Shown: positions 1 to 6,745 of the stretch, one piece after another
Numbering within the stretch: position 1 is the first letter of the stretch
Layout: each line of letters starts with the position of its first letter
Assembly (NCBI GenBank): GCA_021810735.1
Contig: JAJZIF010000050.1
Coordinates: forward strand, 1 to 13,340
From: Acidobacteriota bacterium
Lineage (GTDB): Bacteria; Acidobacteriota; Terriglobia; Terriglobales; Acidobacteriaceae
Length of the DNA stretch: 13,340 nucleotides
Direction of reading: 5' to 3'
Translations under genes and position numbers: made by a program
The notes under the pieces: generated by a model
The model's input: only the letters and a program-made list of their open reading frames with translations
The model's database searches: none
Told to the model about the DNA's origin: nothing

Positions 1-158
1 CAACCACAACGCGAAAAGGACTGAAGGTCCATGCCGAGATTGACGACCGCTCCTATCCTGCGGGGATCAAGGTTCCAGACGAAGAGATGGACCCGATCAA
101 CCTCCGGCGCGATAAATTTCATGGCGAATGGAACTACGAGATTCTGCCGCGTAAGTGA
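1..158 (+). CDS. ISAzo13-family transposase, C-terminal fragment (5' end outside window)
   Basis: An open frame enters from the left edge (codons begin at base 3) and stops with TGA at 156-158. The 51 visible residues contain TTRKGLKVHAEID, then a Tyr-Pro-x-Gly-Ile-Lys-Val segment, and end in FHGEWNYEILPRK. This succession matches the C-terminus I know from ISAzo13-type (Rhodopirellula-type DDE) transposases, whose members end in a near-identical HGEWNYxIxPR tail. The catalytic DDE core lies outside the window, so it cannot be judged whether the copy is intact. Nothing visible is frameshifted. An unrelated gene with the same tail is unlikely. The identification rests on remembered family sequence, not on a search. 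Confidence 0.75.
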   Translation, partial: TTTRKGLKVHAEIDDRSYPAGIKVPDEEMDPINLRRDKFHGEWNYEILPRK

Positions 159-168
159 AATTGTTATT

Positions 169-194
169 TCTTAACACTGCCTTAAGATTTTTTT
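169..194 (+). terminator. Terminator-like hairpin with T-tract after the transposase
   Basis: TCTTAA at 169-174 and TTAAGA at 182-187 form a perfect 6-bp stem around a 7-base loop, followed directly by seven T (188-194). It lies 10 bases after the transposase stop. The stem is AT-rich and therefore weak, but stem plus T-tract is the layout of an intrinsic terminator. It could instead be part of the insertion sequence's terminal inverted repeat; the other end is not in the window. Confidence 0.5.
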
Positions 195-304
195 GAACCA
201 AACTTTGCGCTTGATTTCGGAATCCTGCAACACATGATCGACACCGCCGCGGCAGAGTAGAATATTCACGATTTCGACTAACCCCTTGGCCGGTTTTGAA
301 GCTT

Positions 305-339
305 CCACATGCGGTCGGCTTTAAGGCGACCGCATGTGG
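305..339. repeat. Perfect 13-bp inverted repeat upstream of the GH97 gene
   Basis: CCACATGCGGTCG (305-317) and its exact reverse complement CGACCGCATGTGG (327-339) flank a 9-base spacer. The right arm ends 44 bases before the GH97 start codon. No T-tract follows, so it is not a classical intrinsic terminator. It could be an operator, an mRNA leader hairpin or a REP-like genomic repeat. Apart from this repeat and the terminator-like hairpin, I see no gene and no convincing promoter in the non-coding stretch 159-383. Confidence 0.6.
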
Positions 340-383
340 CACTCGCCTGGAGAAAATAAGGTTCAGATATTTGGAGGGTAAGG

Positions 384-2387
384 ATGTTGAAGCTGAAAGT
401 TCGTGCCTTGTTTGCTATGTCTGCGTTGGTCGTGTTCGGCTCTGTACCCGGACTGGCGCAATCCGGCGCGCCTGAAGTCAGCTCGCCCGATCATCGGATC
501 ACTCTGCGCTTTGCCGTCGTGCCCGGCAAGGGGCCAGCCTCTGGAGAAGGGCAGTTGGTGTATTCGGTTACCTTCCGCGGCAAACCAGTCCTTGAAGACT
601 CCGCATTGAGCTTGCAGTTGGCGAATCAGCCCCCACTCGGCACTGCGGTGCACATCGCCAGCAGTACCGCAGGCTCGGGCGTGGATGACTACGCGCTGCT
701 GGCAGGCAAGACCTCCGCCGTGCAGGATGCATACAACGATGCGACGGTGCGGGTGGCGGAAGGCGCGAGCCCCGGCCGCAATTTCGCGGTCGAAGCTCGT
801 GTGTACAACAGCGCTGTGGCCTTCCGTTATCAAGTGCCGCAGCAGGCCGCGCTCGCTCGCTACCAACTCACGCAGGAGGACACGGAGTTTCATTTGAGTG
901 ACGACGCCACGGCTTGGGCAATCCGTCTGCCGAACTACCAGACTCCATACGAAGGCGAATACATGCGCCAGACGGTAAGCGCACTGAGCAACGAGGGCGG
1001 CGTGCGCAGCGATATCCTCAACGGCGCACCGATGCTGCTGCACCTGCCTGGAGTGGCATGGGCCGCCATCTGTGAAGCAGACACCGAGGGCAACAGCGCG
1101 ATGTATCTTGAAGCCGTCCCTGGCGACTGGAAAAATCATTCCCTGATGACCAAGGTTTCTCCGCCCGTCGATGGTCATGGCCCCGCAGTCGATGCGAGCC
1201 TGCCGCACCATAGCTCCTGGCGCGTATTGCTGCTTGGCGATACGGCGGGGGCGCTGATTGAATCGAACGCGATCAGCGATCTGAATCCGCCGAACCGCAT
1301 CGCGGATACCAGCTGGATCCATCCTGGCAAAGCTTCGTGGGATTGGTGGAGTGGCGATCTTGACCCTGACGGGAAGCCCGCATATACCACCAAGAACATG
1401 GAGTATTATGTCGACTTCGCCGCCAAGTCCGGCTTTCCGTACATGATGCTCGATGCCGGCTGGTCAGCGCGCGACGACATCACCAAGCTGAATGGCAGCG
1501 TAGACGTGCCGGAATTGGTGCGTTACGCCGCGAAGAAAAACGTAAAGGTGTGGATCTGGGCCCACTCGAAAGCGGTTGCCGCACAGATGCAAACCGCATT
1601 TCCCCTATATGAGAAGTGGGGCGTGGTCGGCGTCAAGGTCGACTTTGTGCAGCGCAATGACCAGAAGGGCATCCAGTTCTACTACGACGTAGGGAAGTTC
1701 GCCGCCGAGCATCATCTCATGCTCGATTTTCACGGTGCGACGCCACCCTGGGGCATTGAGCGCACGTATCCGAACATACTCAACTATGAAGCCGTGCTCG
1801 GTCTCGAATACAACAAAGTGACCCGGCGCGACGGCCCACTCAACCGCACTGTCTACCCTTTTACGCGCATGTTGAGCGGTCCACTCGATTACACTCCGGG
1901 CGGTTTTGACAACGTGACGGAGGAGGATTTCGTCCCCCGTTCTGTGCATCCCATGGTGGTTGGAACGCGCGCTCAGCAGTTGGCGCTATACGTCGTCTTT
2001 CGAGCGCCTTTCGAGATGATTTCCGATGCCCCTTCCGCATACGCGAATCAGCCCAGCTTCCAGTTCCTGCGCGATGTGCCCGTGGTTTGGGATGCGACCC
2101 GCGTACTGGATGGTGATCCGGGCGAATTCATCACGGTCGCAAGGCGGCATGGCCGCGATTGGTACCTGGGTAGCATTACCAACTGGAGCCCGCGTACGCT
2201 AACAGTTCCGCTCGATTTTCTCGGCGGCGGTGCTTACACTGCGGAGATTTACGAGGACGCCCCCGATGCCGCACAACATCCGAAACACGTATCGATTCGC
2301 AAGCAAACAGTTCACAGCCGCGACACGCTGACACTGCCTCTTGCCAAAGGCGGTGGCTGTGCCATACGCTTCGTGTCGGCCAGTTAG
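384..2387 (+). CDS. Secreted GH97 glycoside hydrolase, retaining (alpha-galactosidase-like) type
   Basis: This 667-residue protein belongs to glycoside hydrolase family 97, calcium-dependent exo-alpha-glycosidases typified by SusB. The start has a strong ribosome site (GGAGGG, 373-378). Residues 1-25 form a signal peptide (basic LKLKVR, hydrophobic core, Gly-Leu-Ala before Gln26), so the enzyme is exported. An N-terminal beta-domain follows (about 30-305), then the barrel opening at WIHPGKASWDWW (311-322), LDAGW (356-360), and a C-terminal beta-domain after about 575. Asp420 in VKVDF and Glu475 in GLEY are 55 residues apart, the same spacing I recall between nucleophile Asp415 and acid/base Glu470 of the retaining Bacteroides enzyme BtGH97b. 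Glu469 and Glu475 match a calcium ligand and the acid of SusB. Alpha-galactosidase is thus more likely than alpha-glucosidase. It heads the carbohydrate block; no SusC/D-like transporter is in view. Confidence 0.9.
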   Translation: MLKLKVRALFAMSALVVFGSVPGLAQSGAPEVSSPDHRITLRFAVVPGKGPASGEGQLVYSVTFRGKPVLEDSALSLQLANQPPLGTAVHIASSTAGSGVDDYALLAGKTSAVQDAYNDATVRVAEGASPGRNFAVEARVYNSAVAFRYQVPQQAALARYQLTQEDTEFHLSDDATAWAIRLPNYQTPYEGEYMRQTVSALSNEGGVRSDILNGAPMLLHLPGVAWAAICEADTEGNSAMYLEAVPGDWKNHSLMTKVSPPVDGHGPAVDASLPHHSSWRVLLLGDTAGALIESNAISDLNPPNRIADTSWIHPGKASWDWWSGDLDPDGKPAYTTKNMEYYVDFAAKSGFPYMMLDAGWSARDDITKLNGSVDVPELVRYAAKKNVKVWIWAHSKAVAAQMQTAFPLYEKWGVVGVKVDFVQRNDQKGIQFYYDVGKFAAEHHLMLDFHGATPPWGIERTYPNILNYEAVLGLEYNKVTRRDGPLNRTVYPFTRMLSGPLDYTPGGFDNVTEEDFVPRSVHPMVVGTRAQQLALYVVFRAPFEMISDAPSAYANQPSFQFLRDVPVVWDATRVLDGDPGEFITVARRHGRDWYLGSITNWSPRTLTVPLDFLGGGAYTAEIYEDAPDAAQHPKHVSIRKQTVHSRDTLTLPLAKGGGCAIRFVSAS

Positions 2388-2498
2388 AATCTGCTGCAGC
2401 CGCGAATAGAGACGCGACAAAGGCTCTTCGAACTCGCCTGAACTTATCGCGCGTGCCTGAAACACGTTTCCCTGGGCAGCACGATGATTCTGAATCTT

Positions 2499-2513
2499 CT
2501 ATCTTTTTGATAG
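2499..2513 (+). other. Small hairpin at the unassisted start of the kinase-dehydrogenase gene
   Basis: CTATC (2499-2503) and GATAG (2509-2513) can pair around a loop of five T, four bases before the ATG at 2518, in the place where a ribosome-binding site would lie. No purine-rich site is present. The element could modulate initiation or be chance; the stem is only 5 bp. The rest of the 130-base gap after the GH97 gene (2388-2517) shows nothing else I can support. Confidence 0.25.
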
Positions 2514-2517
2514 CGAC

Positions 2518-5181
2518 ATGCATTGTTTCCTCGGGCTCGACATCGGATCATCGGCAGCAAAAGTTGGACTCGTCCGCGAGACCGGAGAATTACTGGCGAC
2601 CGCAAACTATCCGTATGCTACGGCTGAGCCTCGCCCAGGCTATAAAGAACAGAACCCGTCCGACTGGTGGGACGCGGTCATCCATGGCGTTCGCGAAGTT
2701 CTTGGCATTGTGGAGAACGCCTCCGTCCTGGCCGTAGGGATCACAGGCTATATTTCCAGCCTTACTTTTATCGATGCTGAAGGCAGACCGCTTCTGCCGT
2801 CGATCGGCTTTCAAGACCAGCGTGCAGTTGCGGAAGTGGACCGCCTCTATGAAACCTACAGCCGGCCGGCATTGGCCCAACTGCTGGGCGTCGATCTGCC
2901 CCCTGCGCCTACCTGGCCGTTGCCCAGGCTCCTCTGGATGCGGAAACACGAACCAGCCTTACTCGACCGCGCGCACTATCTCCTGCAAGCCAAGGACTAC
3001 ATCAATCTGCAACTCACGGGTGAAGTTGCGAGCGATCCATCCAGCAATCGAGGTATGGTCGATTTTTCTGTCAATCGCCCTGCGACCGATGTCTTCACAA
3101 AGCTCGATCTTCCAAACCTTCTCCCGCCGCTCTTCGCACCGGAGCAGATCATCGGAAAAGTTACACAAGATGCCGCGCTCGCCACAGGGCTCAAAGCCGG
3201 AGTTCCTGTCATTGCCGGCTGGAATGATCTCAACGTCTCTGTGCTGGGAAGCGGAGTTGTGCGAAGCGGGCAAGCTTTCGATGTAACTGGAACGAGCGAA
3301 CATATCGGTATTGTCACCACCGTGCATTCTTCTACTGAACAGCTGATTTGCGCACCCTACTTGCCTGGGAAAAAATTGTTATACGGTGTGATCTCGTCGG
3401 GTGGAGGTTCACTCCAATGGTTTCGGCAGTTTTCAGGCAAATCGATCGATGAGTTGCTCTCCAACGCAACGCAGAATGCAAATGGATTGCTGTTTTTGCC
3501 GTATCTGGAAGGAGAACGTTCTCCGATTTGGGACCCACATGCCTCGGGCGTTCTTCTCGGACTGCGCACCGTCCACAATCAAGGCAATGTGGCGCGTGCA
3601 ATCCTCGAAGGCGTCGCATTTGCTCTGCGGCAGAATCTTGAAATCATTGAAACACATGCCAAGCTTAGAGCCGATACGCTGATCGCTTCCGGCGGAGCTT
3701 CAAAAATCCAACTATGGAATCAAATCAAAGCCGATATTTGGAACAGGGACGTTGTTACTCTGCGCAATCCACACGCCGGAATCCAGGGTGCTGCCATCTT
3801 AGCGGCAGTTGCAGTTGGACTATATCCTGACCCTGAGATTGCCGCAGGCCAAATGACCCAGAGGGCAGAATATTTCCATCCATCGCCCGGTCAGCGCGAA
3901 TATTTGAATCGAATATATGCGCTATACCGCGAGATATATCCTGCGTTGCACGGAACTTTTTCCTGGCTGAGTGCAGAAACTCTATCCAAAGCAAGTGAGG
4001 CGAGTCATATGGCACGCCAGCAACAAGCCGTTGTCTTCGGCGCAGGAAAAATAGCGCGCGGCTTTATCGCACATCTGCTTACCCTCTCCGGATATTCGAT
4101 AACTTTTATCGAAAAAAATCCGGGACTTGTCGATGCTTTGCGCCAGCGAGGCAAGTATTCCGTGCATATCATGGGCGCACCTGAAAAGAATATTACGATT
4201 CGAGATTTCCGGGTCTGCCAGACCAGCGAAGTGGACGCAATTGCCGAGGCAGTCGCAAACGCTTCCGTGGTATTCGTCTCGATCGGAGGACCCAACCTGC
4301 CGCAGATCGCACCACTGTTGGCGGCAGGGCTGAACAGGCGTACTACCGGCCTGAACATCATTCTCGGGGAAAACTATTTCCAACCCGCTCAATGGCTGCG
4401 CAAACTCATCTCCGAATTTCTGCCGTCGGCACGGCAAGAATGGTTTGCGCGCGAGGTTGGAATTATCGAAACGATGATTCTTCGCTCAACTATTGAACCT
4501 ACGGACGATATGAAGGCGAACGATCCTTTGAGTCTCCAGGCGCAGGACATGTGGGAAATGCCCGCGGACAAAGAAGCATTTGTCGGCGATATTCCTTCCA
4601 TTCAGGGCCTTTCGCCAAAGGAAAACTTTCAGGGCGGTCTTATCCGAAAATTGTTTACTTATAACTGCATCAATGCCGTCATCGCTTATACAGGACATCT
4701 GAAAGGGTATTTGCTATTAAGCGACGCGGCCAATGACCCGGAAATCGTAGAACTGGCGCGCAGCGCATATCGGGAAGCGAACGGCGCCCTCTGCGAACGC
4801 TATGGATTCGACCACGAGGAGCAAAGACAATTCGCGGAGTCCGCCATCGCCAAGTATCAAAAGCGAGAAATTGTCGATCCAATTGAACGGAATGCGCGCG
4901 ATCCGCTTCGCAAGTTATCCCGGAATGACCGGCTAATTGGTCCTGCATGTCTGGCCCTCGAATACGGTGTTAAGCCGGTCGCACTCAGCCGTGGGATCGC
5001 CGCCGCCTTTCTCTACAACTCCCCCCAAGACCCCTCCAGCGCGTCTCTTCAACGAATCGTTCGTGAAAAGGGCATCCGAGCCGCCCTCAACGACGTGTGT
5101 AAAATCGAGAGCGACGGTGAATTGGCGGACTTGATCGTCAGTAGCTATCAGAAATTGAGTAATTCCATCATGGTTAGGTAG
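2518..5181 (+). CDS. Fusion of FGGY carbohydrate kinase and mannitol-1-phosphate-5-dehydrogenase-like enzyme
   Basis: One uninterrupted 887-residue frame encodes two full-length enzymes. Residues 1-497 are an FGGY sugar/polyol kinase: phosphate-binding LGLDIGSSAAK (5-15), the likely catalytic base Asp237 in AGWND, DVTGTSEH (255-262), SSGGGSLQWF (293-302) and GGASKIQLW (392-400). Length and motifs fit the xylulokinase-like branch; the sugar is unknown. Residues 498-887 resemble E. coli MtlD: Rossmann loop FGAGKIARGF (507-516), catalytic Lys711 and Asn716 in RKLFTYN, and the late motif ARDPLRKLS. The third family catalytic residue, His three after Asn716, is Asn719 here, so substrate or chemistry may differ. 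The ATG at 2518 is the only possible start (a stop lies 27 bases upstream) yet has no Shine-Dalgarno site. The second domain opens with Met498 (ATG at 4009), with GAGG eight bases before it, so a separate dehydrogenase may also be made. Confidence 0.85.
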   Translation: MHCFLGLDIGSSAAKVGLVRETGELLATANYPYATAEPRPGYKEQNPSDWWDAVIHGVREVLGIVENASVLAVGITGYISSLTFIDAEGRPLLPSIGFQDQRAVAEVDRLYETYSRPALAQLLGVDLPPAPTWPLPRLLWMRKHEPALLDRAHYLLQAKDYINLQLTGEVASDPSSNRGMVDFSVNRPATDVFTKLDLPNLLPPLFAPEQIIGKVTQDAALATGLKAGVPVIAGWNDLNVSVLGSGVVRSGQAFDVTGTSEHIGIVTTVHSSTEQLICAPYLPGKKLLYGVISSGGGSLQWFRQFSGKSIDELLSNATQNANGLLFLPYLEGERSPIWDPHASGVLLGLRTVHNQGNVARAILEGVAFALRQNLEIIETHAKLRADTLIASGGASKIQLWNQIKADIWNRDVVTLRNPHAGIQGAAILAAVAVGLYPDPEIAAGQMTQRAEYFHPSPGQREYLNRIYALYREIYPALHGTFSWLSAETLSKASEASHMARQQQAVVFGAGKIARGFIAHLLTLSGYSITFIEKNPGLVDALRQRGKYSVHIMGAPEKNITIRDFRVCQTSEVDAIAEAVANASVVFVSIGGPNLPQIAPLLAAGLNRRTTGLNIILGENYFQPAQWLRKLISEFLPSARQEWFAREVGIIETMILRSTIEPTDDMKANDPLSLQAQDMWEMPADKEAFVGDIPSIQGLSPKENFQGGLIRKLFTYNCINAVIAYTGHLKGYLLLSDAANDPEIVELARSAYREANGALCERYGFDHEEQRQFAESAIAKYQKREIVDPIERNARDPLRKLSRNDRLIGPACLALEYGVKPVALSRGIAAAFLYNSPQDPSSASLQRIVREKGIRAALNDVCKIESDGELADLIVSSYQKLSNSIMVR
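4000..4011 (+). promoter_or_regulatory. Possible internal ribosome site and start for the dehydrogenase half
   Basis: AGTGAGG at 3994-4000 sits eight bases before an in-frame ATG at 4009-4011, exactly at the junction between kinase and dehydrogenase domains. Initiation here would give a free 390-residue dehydrogenase, close to the length of stand-alone MtlD (about 382 in E. coli). It may also be only a relic of two formerly separate genes. Confidence 0.35.
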
Positions 5182-5193
5182 GAGTATTGCAGG

Positions 5194-6081
5194 ATGAGCG
5201 ATTATACATCTCACACTATCGAGGGAACCCCGCAGCTTATCGCAGATTATGCTTGCCATACTGGAGAAAACCCACTGTGGCACCCAATGGAGAAGCGCCT
5301 GTATTGGTGCGACATTCCGAACGGACGTATTTTCCGTTACGACCCCGCTGCCAACGTGCATGAGATGTGTTTCGAAGGTGAGCCGGTCGGGGGCTTCACC
5401 ATTCAGAGCGATGGCGCCCTGTTACTATTTATGGCCCGCGGCGCAATTGCCCGTTGGCAAAATGGCATCCTGACCACAATCATTGAGTCCATCCCGGAAG
5501 AAGCAGATTCGCGCTTTAATGACGTAATCGCCGATCCTGTCGGTCGAGTGTTTTGCGGCACCATGTCCTCACCGAGCCATAAGGGAAGGCTGTATCGCCT
5601 CGATCGTGATGGCACTCTGACGGTGATGCTGGAAGGAATTGGCTGCTCGAATGGAATGGCGTTCACCCACGATCAGCGTCGGATGTATTACACCGACTCC
5701 TACGCACATGAGATCTATATTTTTGACTACGACAAAGAGACAGGGTCGTTAGCGAATAAACAACTCTTCGCGAAGGTTTCTGAAGCAGAAGGTTTTCCCG
5801 ACGGGGCAACCATCGATGCGGAAGGTTTCCTTTGGTCGGCCATGTGGGATGGCAGCTGCTTGATTCGCTATACTCCCGACGGCAAGGAAGACCGGCGAAT
5901 TTCCATACCCGCCAAGAAGGTATCCAGTTTGACCTTCGGCGGAGATATGTATTCCGATATCTATATAACTACCGCCGCAGGAGATGAGAGAGGGAAGGAC
6001 GATCAATACGCTGGAGCGCTTTTCCGCCTGAGAACTGGAATCCGCGGTGTCAAAGAATACTTTTCAACGATCGGCTCTTGA
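5194..6081 (+). CDS. SMP-30/gluconolactonase-family lactonase
   Basis: A 295-residue six-bladed propeller enzyme of the SMP-30/gluconolactonase/LRE family, expected to hydrolyse a sugar-acid lactone in the cytoplasm with a bound divalent metal; no signal peptide is seen. The family's metal ligands are recognisable: Glu25 in GENPLW, Asn153 in CSNGMAF and Asp203 in FPDGA. Arg107 and Asn109 in RFND match the substrate-contacting Arg101/Asn103 of human SMP30. Length is normal. The gene begins 12 bases after the kinase-dehydrogenase stop with AGGAG (5180-5184) nine bases before ATG, so the two are almost certainly co-transcribed. Context suggests it handles a lactone produced during breakdown of the same sugar or polyol. 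Which lactone (glucono-, galactono- or arabinono-) cannot be told. Confidence 0.88.
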   Translation: MSDYTSHTIEGTPQLIADYACHTGENPLWHPMEKRLYWCDIPNGRIFRYDPAANVHEMCFEGEPVGGFTIQSDGALLLFMARGAIARWQNGILTTIIESIPEEADSRFNDVIADPVGRVFCGTMSSPSHKGRLYRLDRDGTLTVMLEGIGCSNGMAFTHDQRRMYYTDSYAHEIYIFDYDKETGSLANKQLFAKVSEAEGFPDGATIDAEGFLWSAMWDGSCLIRYTPDGKEDRRISIPAKKVSSLTFGGDMYSDIYITTAAGDERGKDDQYAGALFRLRTGIRGVKEYFSTIGS

Positions 6082-6139
6082 GCATCGCTGTCTTTCGTCA
6101 ACTTCAAAGCCAAGATGGATCGCTTCCAGCTGGAACGGA

Positions 6140-6634
6140 TTACTCGGTTCCACGGTCAGTCTCGAACATGGCCATTGCCTCGATTTCGATCAGCAGGTCG
6201 GGGCGGCACAAAATTGCCTGAATCCCCGTCGATGCCGGCAGCGGATCGAGCCCGCGTTCACGGAAGAACCGCGTGCGGACCTCATTGAATGCATCGTAGT
6301 CGCGCTCAATGTCGCGCAGATAGCAGCTCGTCCGCACCACGTCCTTCCAGGTGGCGCCTTCGGCGGCCAGCAGGCCGGTAATGTTGTGCAGCGTCCTCTG
6401 GGTCTGGGCGCGGAAATCCCCGACATGGACTGTTTTGCCATGTTCATCAATGCTGGCAGTGCCGGAGATCATCAGGATCGTGACCCCTTTAATGTCCAGC
6501 CGCAGACCGCGCGAGAAGGACGATGGCTTTGCGTATTCATAGGCCTCGTTCAGCACCCGCGGTTCCGTGATGGCCTTTTTGGACACCGGAGTATGGGTTT
6601 GTTCCGGCGCGACGATCGTTTCTGTTGAAGACAT
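6140..6634 (-). CDS. Rid (YjgF/YER057c/UK114) family protein lacking the deaminase arginine
   Basis: This 164-residue protein has an N-terminal extension of about 35 residues and then a Rid fold: LMISGTASID (54-63), TLHNITGLLAAEGATWKDVV (81-100), RTSCYLRD (101-108), and the closing strand LLIEIEAMAMF. In RidA the catalytic Arg105 lies in a Pro-Ala-Arg-Ser stretch; here the aligned stretch is Pro-Ala-Ser-Thr, with Ser135 at the Arg position. Typical 2-iminoacid deaminase activity is therefore unlikely, and it better resembles the divergent Rid subgroups of unknown function. The start ATG has AAGGTGG just upstream on this strand. It lies 111 bases downstream of the 2OG oxygenase in the same direction, and converges on the lactonase gene with 58 bases between stops. 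Confidence 0.85.
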   Translation of the reverse strand: MSSTETIVAPEQTHTPVSKKAITEPRVLNEAYEYAKPSSFSRGLRLDIKGVTILMISGTASIDEHGKTVHVGDFRAQTQRTLHNITGLLAAEGATWKDVVRTSCYLRDIERDYDAFNEVRTRFFRERGLDPLPASTGIQAILCRPDLLIEIEAMAMFETDRGTE

Positions 6635-6745
6635 GCAGTACCACCTTCTCGATTCGGATTTTGAAGCTGCTCGTCGGCGAGGGAGCCGACGTGGAAATTT
6701 CTTGTATCGAACGCAGCAAGTGGACGATCCCCGCTGCTTTGCTGC

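Noticed and set aside
363..1322. Long open frame on the - strand (319 codons) antisense to the GH97 gene
   Set aside because: It lies wholly over a well-supported GH97 coding region, its product is rich in Arg, His and Gln without any recognisable domain, and no ribosome site supports it.
6124..6135. TTCCAGCTGGAA, a 12-bp perfect palindrome between convergent lactonase and Rid genes
   Set aside because: There is no loop and no T-tract, so it cannot act as a normal hairpin terminator. A palindrome of this length can occur by chance, although the position between two stops is suggestive.
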